The position numbers and the translations under genes are program-made. From Streptomyces aurantiacus (lineage in GTDB: Bacteria; Actinomycetota; Actinomycetes; Streptomycetales; Streptomycetaceae): a DNA stretch of 64,000 nt. The DNA is taken from assembly GCF_027107535.1 (NCBI RefSeq), contig NZ_CP114282.1, positions 248,001-312,000 of the forward strand, written 5' to 3'. The notes beneath the pieces were generated by a model. The model did not search any database, had not been told where the DNA came from, and worked only from the letters and a program-made list of their open reading frames with translations. Positions 36,783 through 45,779 of this stretch are shown piece after piece. How positions within the stretch are numbered: position 1 is the first letter of the stretch; each line of letters opens with the position of its first letter.

Positions 36783-37645
36783 GGCGCTGTCACGTTGGCT
36801 GACCAGGTGGGATGATCTCCGGGTTGAACACGCTGGGAAGGATCGTCCGTGGACAGTGCGTCGCCGTCGTACAAGGGGCATCGCTACCCGGTCGAGGTCA
36901 TCTCCCAGTGCGTGTGGCTGTACTTCCGCTTTCCGCCGTCGTTCCGCGAGGTGGAGGAGCTGATGCTCCAGCGCGGCGTCATCGTCTCGTACGAGACCGT
37001 GCGCCGCTGGTGCGCCATGTTTGGTCAGGCGTATGCGAACGGACTGCGCAGCCGCCGGCCCCGGCCCGGGGACAAATGGCATTTGGACGAGGTGCGCATC
37101 AAGGTCAACGGCGAGCTGAAGTATCTGTGGCGAGCCGTCGACGTCGGCGGCAACGTCCTCGACATCCTCGTGCAGAACCGGCGGGACAGGGCCGCCGCCA
37201 GGCGGTTCTTCCGCCACCTGATGAAGAAGACGCGTGCGGTGCCGCGGATGGTGGTCACCGACAAGCTGCGCTCCTACCGCGCCGCCCACCGCGAGGTCAT
37301 GCCCTCCGTCGAGCACCGCTGTCACAACGGATTGAACAACCGGGCCGAGAACAGCCACCAGCCCACGCGGCAGCGGGAACGCGCGATGAAGGGCTTTCGC
37401 TCCGTCGGCGGGGCGCAGCGGTTTCTGTCCGCGTTCACCGGCATCTCGCCGCACTTCCGGCCCCACCGTCACCTGATGCCCGCACATCACTACCGAGCCG
37501 AGATGACCGTCCGCTTCGCCATCTGGGATCAGATCACCGGCGCCGCTGGCCGGCCCACCACGGCCTGAACACAGGACCGGACCCGGGGTCCATCACGCCC
37601 CGACACGCCGTCAGGCAATCACGTACCCAACAACATGACAACGCC
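36783..37645 (+). mobile_element. IS6-family insertion sequence
   Basis: The left end GGCGCTGTCACGTTGGCTG (36783) is mirrored by the right end reading GGCGTTGTCATGTTGTTGG from 37645 on the minus strand, about 15 of 19 positions alike. One transposase gene lies between. The expected 8-base target repeat is not seen, so the flanks have been rearranged. The right end abuts a DNA ligase fragment exactly. Confidence 0.7.
36849..37568 (+). CDS. IS6-family transposase
   Basis: A 239-residue enzyme with an N-terminal helix-turn-helix (VSYETVRRWCAMFGQAYANG) and a DDE domain: WHLDEVRIKVNGE (D), MVVTDKLRSYRAAH (D) and NNRAENSHQPTRQRERAMKG (E). Starts at GTG 36849. Frame intact, so replicative transposition with cointegrate formation is possible, which may explain fused replicons nearby. 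Confidence 0.93.
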   Translation: MDSASPSYKGHRYPVEVISQCVWLYFRFPPSFREVEELMLQRGVIVSYETVRRWCAMFGQAYANGLRSRRPRPGDKWHLDEVRIKVNGELKYLWRAVDVGGNVLDILVQNRRDRAAARRFFRHLMKKTRAVPRMVVTDKLRSYRAAHREVMPSVEHRCHNGLNNRAENSHQPTRQRERAMKGFRSVGGAQRFLSAFTGISPHFRPHRHLMPAHHYRAEMTVRFAIWDQITGAAGRPTTA

Positions 37646-37726
37646 AGCAGCAGCGAGCCCACTGCTGTCGGCGGGCCGGTGACCGCGCCGACGATGGCCT
37701 CGGTCGTCTCCCGCACCTACTGGCGA
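37646..37726 (-). pseudogene. ATP-dependent DNA ligase fragment next to IS6 end
   Basis: Reads VRETTEAIVGAVTGPPTAVG then SLLL and stops matching at base 37646, precisely the IS6 border. The same segment in the fragment at 29.2 kb continues into RLQYTG, showing what the IS displaced. Its missing upstream part (ending WLKY) lies at 39.3 kb. Confidence 0.65.
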
Positions 37727-37832
37727 AGAGACAGTATTCGATTCGGGCACTATTCGCGCTGCGGTCCGCGGCAGATGGTGCGCACAGCCCGCCGTATCGC
37801 CGATGCGGCAGGCCGTTGTCCAGGGGCGCCCG

Positions 37833-38720
37833 TCATCCGGCCTCTGGTGCGCCGTAGGAGAACCTGTGTCCGGCGAAGTCGGCGAGATGGACGTAGCCGA
37901 TGCGCTGGTAGAGGGCGTTGCTCGTGGGGTTGTCCGGGTCTGTGAACAGGACGACGTCCGTCGCCCCTGCGGCCTGTGCGGCCCTGCTCGCCTCGACCGT
38001 CACAGCTCCGGCGTAGCCGCGGCCGCGGAGGTGGGCCGGGGTATAGACGGGATCCACCCGGACCATGCCGCCGACGACCGAGGTCGAGGCCGCCATCGAG
38101 ACGGGGACGCCCTCCGGGGTCTCCCAGAACATGAAGTGCCTGTCGCCGAAACGCGAGTCCTCCCAGGATCCGGCGTCGATCAAGTCGATGGAACGCTGCT
38201 CCCCGACGTCGACGCAGAACTCACGGCACCAGCGCACGATTTGGGCACGGTCCTTACTACCCGTGAGGCGGCCCTCGCCCTCCGGGCGCTGCGGCGGTGG
38301 GATGAGCGTGCCGAGACGGTAGAGATGCGTCTTCCAGAAAGGTACCGACGCCGCGCCCGTCTGCTTCTGCCATGACTCGGAGAAGGCGCCAGCGGTGTCG
38401 TGCTCCGCGATGACATGAGCGGGTGAGTGCCCCAGGCCGGCCAGGTGCGCAGCGAGGGTGTCGGTCTGCTCGGCAGAGAGCGGAGTGAGGCCCAGGCGTC
38501 CGAGCGGGGTGAGATAGAAGATCGCGCGAACCTCACCCTGTGACTCTAGTCGGCCGAAAACGGCGGCTTCGTCGTCGGACTCGGCCGCCCTGTGTGTCCG
38601 CAGCTTCTCGATGTCCGTCAGCGGCGTGTTGTGCAGAGCAGCGCGCGAGCGCAGGAAGTGCCCAGCTCGGGCAAGGAAGGCGTCGACGTCCTGGGTGAGG
38701 TGCCAGTCATCCGGATGCAT
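37833..38720 (-). CDS. GNAT-family N-acetyltransferase
   Basis: A 295-residue protein. The C-terminal 130 residues form the GNAT domain, with VRVDPVYTPAHLRGRGYAGA containing the acetyl-CoA pyrophosphate loop (R/Q-x-x-G-x-G/A) and VVLFTDPDNPTSNALYQRIG as the last strand-helix unit. The N-terminal 150 residues are the variable half of the two-domain 'predicted GNAT' type. Substrate unknown. It sits between ligase fragments. Confidence 0.88.
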   Translation of the reverse strand: MHPDDWHLTQDVDAFLARAGHFLRSRAALHNTPLTDIEKLRTHRAAESDDEAAVFGRLESQGEVRAIFYLTPLGRLGLTPLSAEQTDTLAAHLAGLGHSPAHVIAEHDTAGAFSESWQKQTGAASVPFWKTHLYRLGTLIPPPQRPEGEGRLTGSKDRAQIVRWCREFCVDVGEQRSIDLIDAGSWEDSRFGDRHFMFWETPEGVPVSMAASTSVVGGMVRVDPVYTPAHLRGRGYAGAVTVEASRAAQAAGATDVVLFTDPDNPTSNALYQRIGYVHLADFAGHRFSYGAPEAG

Positions 38721-38770
38721 GCTTCATGTTCCCGGACGACCTCGACTCGGGGCCGCTCCTTCAACTCCTT

Positions 38771-39169
38771 TCAGCCACGTCCCGTTCCTCTCATTTGGTG
38801 CGGGCGCGGGCGAGTCGCGGCCAGGTAGTCGGACCAGTTCTCGCCGGCCAAGGCTGCGAAGCGTTCCGCGGTTCTCGGCTGGATGCCGATCAAGTCGGAG
38901 AGCACGACGGGTGGCAGGTCGGCGAGCGCTTGCATCATGGCCGTGTTCCGGGCTGCGCGGGCGGGGCGGCACGGGTACAGCCCGGTGAACACCTCGAACC
39001 GGTTGATCAGACGCAGCCGTGGTTCGTTCGTCGACGCCTTCAGGAACCGGGCGTGTTGCTGCCGGGCCCAGCCCTCCTTCATCGCCGTGAACACCGCTGC
39101 TTCCGGGGCCAGGTGTACGACGTTCGGAGCGAGGAGGAGACGCGCCGAACCGGGTGCCTCAGCGACCAT
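38771..39169 (-). pseudogene. Tyrosine integrase remnant, middle deleted
   Basis: AVFTAMKEGWARQQHARFLK then PRLRLINRFEVFTGLYP matches the N-terminal SAM-like domain of actinobacterial integrases, and directly afterwards ARNTAMMQALADLPPVVLSD and RTAERFAALAGENWSDYLA match the C-terminal end. The catalytic Arg/His/Tyr core between is gone. The frame is continuous, so a 132-residue protein could still be made. Confidence 0.6.
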
Positions 39170-39334
39170 GGCGGCTGTTGTATCAAACGCATCAATGTTG
39201 CGTCTATCGCTACCGTCCTGGTCGCGGCTCCGCTGTGACGCCGACAGGGCAAGGGAGTTGGGGGAGTGATCAGCGGAAACGGCGATTCCGGCGAGCCGCA
39301 GGATGTTGCATCAACTACAATTCATCGCGTTTGT

Positions 39335-39580
39335 GTACTTTAGCCACCCTCTGACCGAGGACCGGTACGAACTGCCGAGCCTCTTGAAGACGACGCCCTC
39401 CAGACCGACCGCGTTCCATGAGCACAACCACTTGCGCACGGTGTCCGGGCCGGTGGTCGAGGAGCACAGGACCCACGGCGCCGTCAGCTGGTGCTCGCGG
39501 AACACTTCCTCAAGTGCGGCCCGCCGTCGCTCGCACGCCATGCCAGGGTGGTGATGCCCGCCAGGCGCAGGACGTCGAAT
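39335..39580 (-). pseudogene. ATP-dependent DNA ligase middle fragment
   Basis: One minus frame gives FDVLRLAGITTLAW, a second gives RRRAALEEVFREHQLTAPWV, LCSSTTGPDTVRKW and GLEGVVFKRLGSSYRSSVRG WLKY. EGVVFKR is ligase motif IV. The fragment begins where the N-terminal piece at 44 kb stops (PAHFV) and ends where the 37.7 kb piece begins (VRETTEAIVG). Confidence 0.8.
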
Positions 39581-39870
39581 GCGGAAGCGCGCGGTTTCTC
39601 GGACTCGAACGCACACGACCCGGTGCGTCGCCTGGCTGATTGCGCTGGCCTGTGCCGGGGTTCGTCGTGGGACGCCTGGAAACGTTGGGAGCCCGTGGAG
39701 TGGTCACGGGCAGACGGTGCGTGCCCTGAGCGGGTGTGGGGTCGTTGTCGACGAAGGCGATATCTCGGCCGGGGCCGGGACCAGACCCTGTCGGGGGCGG
39801 GACGTCTACTGGCATACCCATGGAGCGACACGTGAATGAGTAGACGGGCGGTGCCGGTTGGTCGGCCAGC

Positions 39871-40782
39871 GTGTTGGTGACGGGTGCGACCAGTGGGATC
39901 GGGCTGGCCACTGCTCTGCTCCTTGCCCGTCAGGGCCGACGGGTGATCGGGACTGCCCGCTCGCAGGACAAGGCTGACGCGCTGGTGCGCACTGCCCGCG
40001 ACCAGGGGCTGGTGTTGGACACGGTGGTCATGGACCTCATTGACCCGGTGTCCTGCCGCAAGGCTGCCGGGAGAGTGGCCGAACTCACCGATGGTGGCCC
40101 CGATGCGTTGGTGGCCAATGCCGGGATCCCGCTGACGGGTGCGATCACTGATGTGTCGGAGGACCGGATCCGCGAGGTGATGGAGGTCAACGTCGTGGGC
40201 ACGCTGCGTATGTGCGGCCTGGTGTTGCCTGCGATGCGTGAGCGGGGCAGGGGACGGATCGTGACCGTCTCCTCGGCCGCCGCTCGGATTCCGTCACCGA
40301 TGAACGGCTGGTATTCCGCGAGCAAGCACGCGCTCAGCGCGGCGACGCACAGCTTGCGCATGGAGATGCGCCGCTACGGCGTGCAGGTGGTCCTCGTCGA
40401 GCCCGGCACGGTCGCGACCCCGTTCTGGGACCGGGCCCAGGAGGATCTGTCCGCCCTGGCTACTGGCGAGGCCGACTCCGAGGTCCATGACCGGGCCGCG
40501 AGTCTCTTCTCCCGCATCCAGCGGTCGGCCGGCGGACCGCAACCGGTGGCCCGCACCATCGCCAGGGCTCTGCGTGTCCGGCGCCCGCGTCGCAGGTACA
40601 CCGTCGGCGTCGACGCGCATCTGGGCACCGCCCTGCAATGTGCGGCGCCTCTGTGGTGCAGCGATCACGTCAAGAGCCGGCTGTTCGCCCTCCACACCCC
40701 GGCCGGCACTGCACCGGCAGCCGCCCCGATCGGGCAGACGAGCGGCAGCAGCAACGCTCCGCAGGCGCAGCACAGAACCTGA
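39871..40782 (+). CDS. Short-chain dehydrogenase/reductase
   Basis: A 303-residue SDR starting at GTG 39871, with MLVTGATSGIGLATALLLAR (cofactor loop), ALVANAGIPLTG, TVSSAAAR (catalytic Ser) and WYSASKHALSAA (YxxxK). The usual first strand is cut very short and no ribosome site precedes the GTG, so the 5' end may have been lost; the frame upstream is closed. The C-terminal tail is long and Pro/Ala rich. It is first of three same-strand genes (dehydrogenase, hydrolase, epimerase). Confidence 0.85.
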   Translation: MLVTGATSGIGLATALLLARQGRRVIGTARSQDKADALVRTARDQGLVLDTVVMDLIDPVSCRKAAGRVAELTDGGPDALVANAGIPLTGAITDVSEDRIREVMEVNVVGTLRMCGLVLPAMRERGRGRIVTVSSAAARIPSPMNGWYSASKHALSAATHSLRMEMRRYGVQVVLVEPGTVATPFWDRAQEDLSALATGEADSEVHDRAASLFSRIQRSAGGPQPVARTIARALRVRRPRRRYTVGVDAHLGTALQCAAPLWCSDHVKSRLFALHTPAGTAPAAAPIGQTSGSSNAPQAQHRT

Positions 40783-40984
40783 CGACCCCGCGGCGGCCCG
40801 TCCGCGGTGAAGGGCCTCGACCGAACGAACGCACCTGCCCCGGACCCACGTTCAGGCCGGGCACTGCCCCCGCCCTCCGCGTGACGCCGCGCCGCCAAGA
40901 TCGTTGTACCTGATGGCGCGTACGCCGCCGTGGCCGGTGCGAGGCCGAGGCCCTTGAGGGGTCACATGAACCAGGAGAGCGTCC

Positions 40985-41932
40985 TTGGCCTTCGAAGAGT
41001 TCGTGGTGTCCAGCTACGGCGGATACAAGTCCGAGGGCCGCACGCTGCGGCACGGCGACCCCGCGGCTGAAACGGTCGTGCTGATCGGTGGGGCCCTCCA
41101 GCGCAAGACGGCATGGGGCCGTTTCGAGGTGGCGCTGGCCCAAACGTTTCACATGTTCACGGTGGACCTGCCCGGGTGGGGTGACGCGGACACGCTGCCC
41201 GCCTCCCATGGGCTGGACTTCCTCGCAGGTGCCCTGCACGACCTGCTGGAGGCGGCTGGGCACCGGCAGGTGCATGTGCTCGGCGCTTCGTACGGTTCGG
41301 GCATCGCCCACCGCTATGCCCAGACCTATCCCCAGGCGGTGCGCAGCCTGGTGCTGGCGGGACCGCTCTTGTGGGTCCCCGACGCGGTCCGGGAAGATCT
41401 GCGGCGCAGCGTGGATCTATTGGCAGGCGAGCGGATGGAGGCGTTCGCCGAATTGAGCGCCGACACCATCCTGCGCTCCACGCCGGGCGAGCGAGTGACC
41501 CGCCAGTCGGCGGTGCGCCGCATCCTGCGTTCCATGTTCCGTGACATCGGTGAGGCGGACCGGGAGAAATACCGGAACAACACTTTGAGGTTGCTGGAAC
41601 AGGCGCCGTCGCCACACCCGCCGATCACCGCGCCCGTCATGGTGGCCACCGGCGAGCACGACCTCTTCACTCCACCCGACCTGTGCCGCGAAGTGGCTTC
41701 AGCCTGCGCCGACGCCCGCGTCGTGCTGGTGCACTGCGCCGACCACGCGATGCATCTGGAACTCCCCGACCTGGCTGGCGACCTGCTGACCCGCTTCGCG
41801 ACCGGGCAGTCCCTCGACGGCCTCGCCTACTGCCACCCGATCGAATATTTCGACTCTTCCATCGCTGGGCGCCGCGATGTGCGCGACGCCCAGCGCCGGG
41901 CCGTAGGGCCCCTTCCCGCGGCCGTCGTGTGA
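40985..41932 (+). CDS. Alpha/beta hydrolase
   Basis: A 315-residue alpha/beta-hydrolase. VVLIGGALQRKTAWGRFEVA holds the oxyanion loop, VLGASYGSGIAHRYA the nucleophile elbow (G-A-S-Y-G, Ser nucleophile), TGEHDLFTPPDLC the acid and CADHAMHLELPD the catalytic His. The start is a TTG at 40985 with AGGAGAG five bases before; no in-frame ATG or GTG precedes it. Its last bases overlap a possible GTG start of the next gene. Substrate unknown; lipid, polyketide or lactone hydrolysis would fit the neighbours. Confidence 0.85.
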   Translation: MAFEEFVVSSYGGYKSEGRTLRHGDPAAETVVLIGGALQRKTAWGRFEVALAQTFHMFTVDLPGWGDADTLPASHGLDFLAGALHDLLEAAGHRQVHVLGASYGSGIAHRYAQTYPQAVRSLVLAGPLLWVPDAVREDLRRSVDLLAGERMEAFAELSADTILRSTPGERVTRQSAVRRILRSMFRDIGEADREKYRNNTLRLLEQAPSPHPPITAPVMVATGEHDLFTPPDLCREVASACADARVVLVHCADHAMHLELPDLAGDLLTRFATGQSLDGLAYCHPIEYFDSSIAGRRDVRDAQRRAVGPLPAAVV

Positions 41933-42033
41933 ACTCCGTGGCCACCGCCACGCCCCCCGACATCCCATCCCAGCTGCGAGGCATGCCGCACGCCGGGCTG
42001 CCCCGTGCCCGTTCCTCCCGTTGCGAGGCCAAC

Positions 42034-43017
42034 ATGACCGCAGCCCGCCCCACCGTCCTCCTCACCGGCTCGACCGGCGTGATCGGGGCGAACCTCCTCC
42101 CCGCCCTCGCCGCCCGCCACGACGTCACCGCGTTCGTCCACCGCCGCCGGCCCGAAGGCGCCACCACCTGCGTGCAGGCCGACCTGACCGCCGACAGCCT
42201 GGGCCTGAGCAGCAGCCGGCGCCGCGAACTGGCCGCCGGAATCGACGTCATCGTGCACTGCGGCGGTCTCACCGACTTCGCCCCCCGCGACCGCACCGCC
42301 TTCGACACCGTCAACGCAGAGGGCACCCGCAGGATCCTGGAACTCGCCGAAGACGCCCGCGTGCCCGTGGTCCTGCTCTCCTCCGCCTCCGCCGCCTTCG
42401 ACGTCCCCGGGGACGACCTCGCCGCCCGCTCCATGCGCGCGTACAGCCAGTCCAAGCGCCGAGGCGAGGAACTGGCCGCCCAATGCAGCCAGACGGTCGC
42501 GATCGTGCGCACCGCGCTCCTGTTCGCCGCCCGAAACGCGCCTGCCGCCCCGCAACACCAGTTCCCGCACGCCCTGTTCACCGCCATGCTGCAAGCACGA
42601 CCCGGTTCACTGCCCGTCCTGCCCGACCACTGGACCGACATCCTCCCGATGGAGACCCTCGTCGACTACGTCACCGCACTCACCGAAGCATTGATCTGCG
42701 GCAACGCAGCAGCTCCCGGCCTCCACTGGGTCACCGCCGGCCCCGCCCGCCTGACCGCAGCCGACCTGGAGCGAGCATGCATCGACTTCCTCAACGAAGC
42801 GGGCCGTCCGGCCACCGGCCCCCTGCTCGCCGATCCTTCCACCCCGCAACCTCGCGCACGCGGCCTGGCACGCGTAGCCCAAATCGGCTTCCTGCCACCC
42901 AGTCAGCCTGACATGCCCTCCCACCTGACCCGGATGCTCCCCACCCAGGTGACCCGCTCCGAGGTACTCGACTCCCTCGCACACAACGTCCGACGCTGCG
43001 CGCCATGGACATCATGA
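42034..43017 (+). CDS. NAD-dependent epimerase/reductase (extended SDR)
   Basis: A 327-residue extended SDR: VLLTGSTGVIGANLLPALAA (GxxGxxG), VIVHCGGLTDFAPRDRTAFD TVN, LLSSASAAFD and a YSQSKRRGEELAA motif carrying the catalytic Tyr and Lys. The pattern resembles thioester-reductase/epimerase domains. ATG 42034 follows GCGAGG; an in-frame GTG at 41929 overlapping the hydrolase stop would add 35 residues and couple the genes. Probably works with the dehydrogenase and hydrolase in one small pathway. Confidence 0.85.
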   Translation: MTAARPTVLLTGSTGVIGANLLPALAARHDVTAFVHRRRPEGATTCVQADLTADSLGLSSSRRRELAAGIDVIVHCGGLTDFAPRDRTAFDTVNAEGTRRILELAEDARVPVVLLSSASAAFDVPGDDLAARSMRAYSQSKRRGEELAAQCSQTVAIVRTALLFAARNAPAAPQHQFPHALFTAMLQARPGSLPVLPDHWTDILPMETLVDYVTALTEALICGNAAAPGLHWVTAGPARLTAADLERACIDFLNEAGRPATGPLLADPSTPQPRARGLARVAQIGFLPPSQPDMPSHLTRMLPTQVTRSEVLDSLAHNVRRCAPWTS

Positions 43018-43182
43018 CCCCCACTCCTCGGCGACCCCGTCATGCCCGGCAGGCCCGACAAATGCATACACCCCAGCCGCGCCCCCAGGGCGGAGCCTGA
43101 TGTCAGATGCGGGGGCGGTTCCGGCGACGACATGGTCGACGCCTTCCACCGTGAGCGGGCGGCGGCGGACGGTGTCGCCCGG

Positions 43183-43790
43183 TCAGCGGATCGGTGACAG
43201 GGTTATATCCGGGTGCGCGGTCTGTACGTACTTCACCGCGACACGGGGGTGGATGCCCAAGAGGCGGACGAGGCGGACCGGGTCGGCGGTCTCCTGGGCC
43301 TCGTAGAGGGATGCGGTCGGCCCATACCTGGCGGGGCAGCAGCCCGACCTGGTCGAAGGCGGTCCTGCACGCACTACCTGATCGGCGGGGATGCCAGGTG
43401 ACGGTAGGTCTGGGAGGCGATGAGCAGATGCGGGTTGGCGGCTTGTGGCCAGCGCCGCCGGCGTTTGCGAAGCCAGTCGGCCACAAGGCCGGTGCCCAGG
43501 TCGTCGAGGTAGCCGGTGCGGATGTGCTCGGCCCGTCGGACTGCGAGGGTCCGGTGGCCGCGGTCGGCGTCGGGGAGGTTGAGCCGGGCGACCTCCACGG
43601 CGCGCACGGTGGATGGCGACCAGTCCAACGCCGTCGGCGTGAGGCGCCATGGCACGACGCCATAGAGCTCGCACAACTCGATCACGGGCTTGACCAACTG
43701 GTCGATCGACGTCGGCATCAATCCGGCCGCGTCCCGCGCCCACTGGTACTCCGCGAGCGTGTCGAAGAAGTACGACCGCTCATCAACCTG
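43183..43790 (-). pseudogene. Integrase/recombinase pseudogene, frameshifted and rearranged
   Basis: VDERSYFFDTLAEYQWARDA then STIDQ-like TSIDQLVKPVIELCELYGVV matches the N-terminal part of actinobacterial tyrosine integrases. After PWRLTPTALD the sequence jumps to EHIRTGYLDDLGTGLVADWL, NPHLLIASQTYRHLA, FDQVGLLPRQVWADR and YEAQETADPVRLVRLLGIHP, the C-terminal half of another integrase-like family, spread over three frames. So this is a deleted, multiply frameshifted gene, perhaps a chimera of two. Confidence 0.55.
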
Positions 43791-44037
43791 GCCCGGACGG
43801 CTCCGGTAGGTGTGGAGAGAGAAGACCTCCGCCAGACCGACCGTGTCACGTCCCGATCTCAGGGAACGGGTTCCAGATTCCCCATGTACCAGCAGACTAC
43901 GAAAGGCACTCACAAAATCTGCCAGCGATTGCAGAAATCTCACACCCTTGAGAGACGCCTCGAACATGAGTCTCCTACCTGCTGATTTGGCCCCACCATC
44001 CCGTGATGACCAGCCAGGAACCCGTGCGTACTCCAGT

Positions 44038-44375
44038 TACGAAGTGCGCCGGCTGCTGTCCGGCGGCCTGGAGAGCTGCGGGGCCGCGCCGCTGCAGCCG
44101 GGTTTGCAGCTGCCCGAACGCGAGACACCCGGCGCTGTTCCACACGATGAGTTCGCCGTCCCGGGCGATGGCGTCCGGCAGTTGCGCTGCTCCGGCCACT
44201 ACCTCAGGAAACGCGGCTGCCGTGGGGGCGCCGCGCCGGTAGCGCAGCACCACCTGGCCGCCGTCGACGGAGAGGCCGGCCCGGAATCCGTCCACTTGGG
44301 TTCCGCGGCTGACCGCGGTGGCAGGGCAGGGCTGCGCACCGCTTCGGTGAGCATCGGCTCCGGCAAGGTCCACAT
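44038..44375 (-). pseudogene. ATP-dependent DNA ligase N-terminal fragment
   Basis: From ATG 44375 one frame reads MWTLPEPMLTEAVRSPALPP RSAAEPKW, with the lysine of ligase motif I (EPKW-DGFR). A one-base frame change then gives VDGFRAGLSVDGGQVVLRYR, AFPEVVAGAAQLPDAI and DGELIVWNSAGCLAFGQLQT (motif III), ending at PAHFV where homologues go on with FDVLRL. That continuation is found 4.4 kb away at 39.6 kb. Confidence 0.82.
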
Positions 44376-44650
44376 CACAAACCCATGCCTTCCACCCAGG
44401 CCGTGCGCTACCCGAGTGAGCGCGTGCGCCCACGTGGGGCTTGTACGTGGAAGCCAAAACCGTACTCACCGTTCCGAGCTGGTGATTTGGCCGCCATGCT
44501 GCCTGCCAGGAGCATCCTCTGAGCGGCTGGCTCGCGGCGCCCGGGAAGTGGCCCGGAAGCGCACACGCCGGACAACATGCCTCGTGGCAGCAGCAGTGCC
44601 CACTGCCGCAAGGCCACCCAAAAACTCGGGTAGCGCCTCCACCAGCACCT

Positions 44651-45505
44651 TCATGACGATGACCGTGCTTTCCGTACCTTCTTGGCGGCACCGTCGTGGG
44701 AACGGGAGACCGTACGTCTGACCTTGCGGCGCACCCGCTCACCGAAGACTCCCGGATCAGGCACGCCGACGAAGAGGGCTGCATCGGTCCACGTTGCGAT
44801 TCCCTTGTGCGCCCAGGCCATCGCCACCGCGCGCTCGTCCGGATGTAGGGCGTGCAGGATCGTGGTCAGACGTGCCTCGTGAAAGTCAGAGGTCGCTGCC
44901 ATGCTGCCGGGTTCAGCGACGGAAGCCAGCACGTCATACAGCGACAGTCCGTCGCCGAGGGGCATGTCGAGGAGCAAAAGTCGTGATCCGCAGGTACGGC
45001 GATGCCACAAGGGCAGCAACTGACGGTGAAGCTGCTCGGCTTCCTTCCTCAGCTGCGCGATGGCTTCTGGCCCTAGCCGGTGACCTTGGATGAACGGATC
45101 TGCCCATTCGCCCAGGAGAGCCGTGGAGACGGCCTCACGCCAGCGCGTCCCTCGGCGGCCGATTACTTGCATTGCGAAGGCGTCGATCAGGTCGTCCTTC
45201 CCCCGCAAGGCTGCCTGGCGGGCGCCGAGAGCGTGTGCGACGTGGAGAGTCTCTCGAGCGAGGTGACTGCGCCAGTTGCCCTCTAGATCCACACCGTCTT
45301 CGAAAAGCTTGTTGGAAACGGCACCGTCGTCCTCAACGGCAACGTGCACTGGCTTGATGCCCATGCGAGTTCCGACGCACAGCACGTTCCGGCGATCCAA
45401 TCTGGCATGGAAGTAGATCATGGGCATGGCGCTTTCACCGACTCGAATGCCGACGGTTCCGATCTGGGTTTCTACGGCGGGCGACAAAACGATGCTGTCC
45501 TTCAC
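44651..45505 (-). CDS. Hypothetical protein
   Basis: A 284-residue protein from GTG 45505, preceded by GTAGGAG. It begins VKDSIVLSPAVETQIGTVGI and has a regular mixture of helices and strands; the C-terminal end is very basic (RRKVRRTVSRSHDGAAKKVR), as in nucleic-acid-binding tails. YDVLASVAEPGSM and FVGVPDPGVFGERV are distinctive but known to me from no family. It stands between two DNA ligase fragments and may be a mobile-region gene. Confidence 0.6.
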   Translation of the reverse strand: MKDSIVLSPAVETQIGTVGIRVGESAMPMIYFHARLDRRNVLCVGTRMGIKPVHVAVEDDGAVSNKLFEDGVDLEGNWRSHLARETLHVAHALGARQAALRGKDDLIDAFAMQVIGRRGTRWREAVSTALLGEWADPFIQGHRLGPEAIAQLRKEAEQLHRQLLPLWHRRTCGSRLLLLDMPLGDGLSLYDVLASVAEPGSMAATSDFHEARLTTILHALHPDERAVAMAWAHKGIATWTDAALFVGVPDPGVFGERVRRKVRRTVSRSHDGAAKKVRKARSSS

Positions 45506-45600
45506 GCGGGCTACTCCTACAGGTGGAAGACGCTGTACTTCTAGGCCCGGCAGCGCACTCCACCGGCAACGAATCCACGATTTCACCGTGTGATCGTCGT

Positions 45601-45665
45601 CACATGAGACTCCAAGGGAAGAGTGAAACGGAACGCGGGAGCATCGGCTCCGGCAACGTCCATGC
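45601..45665 (-). pseudogene. Short duplicate of ligase start region
   Basis: The minus strand reads WTLPEPMLPR, the first residues of the ligase at 44375, and the bases on both sides (45643-45690 versus 44351-44405) are clearly related. Only about 60 bases match before unrelated sequence starts. Confidence 0.5.
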
Positions 45666-45779
45666 CTTCCGCCCGGGCCATGCGCCTCCTGGGTGACCCC
45701 CTGCACGCCACCCCGTCGCCGATGGGCCGCCACCCCGACCATGACCCCGACCACATCTGGCAGGCCTCTTGTGAGGGCG

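Noticed and set aside
29146..37726. The 54-base match between 29.2 and 37.7 kb as a transposon end or regulatory repeat
   Set aside because: Translation shows both are the same conserved segment of DNA ligase, which explains the similarity.
44351..45690. The repeated GAGCATCGGCTCCGGCAA stretch as a direct repeat of a mobile element
   Set aside because: On the minus strand both encode the start of a DNA ligase (WTLPEPML), so it is duplicated gene sequence.
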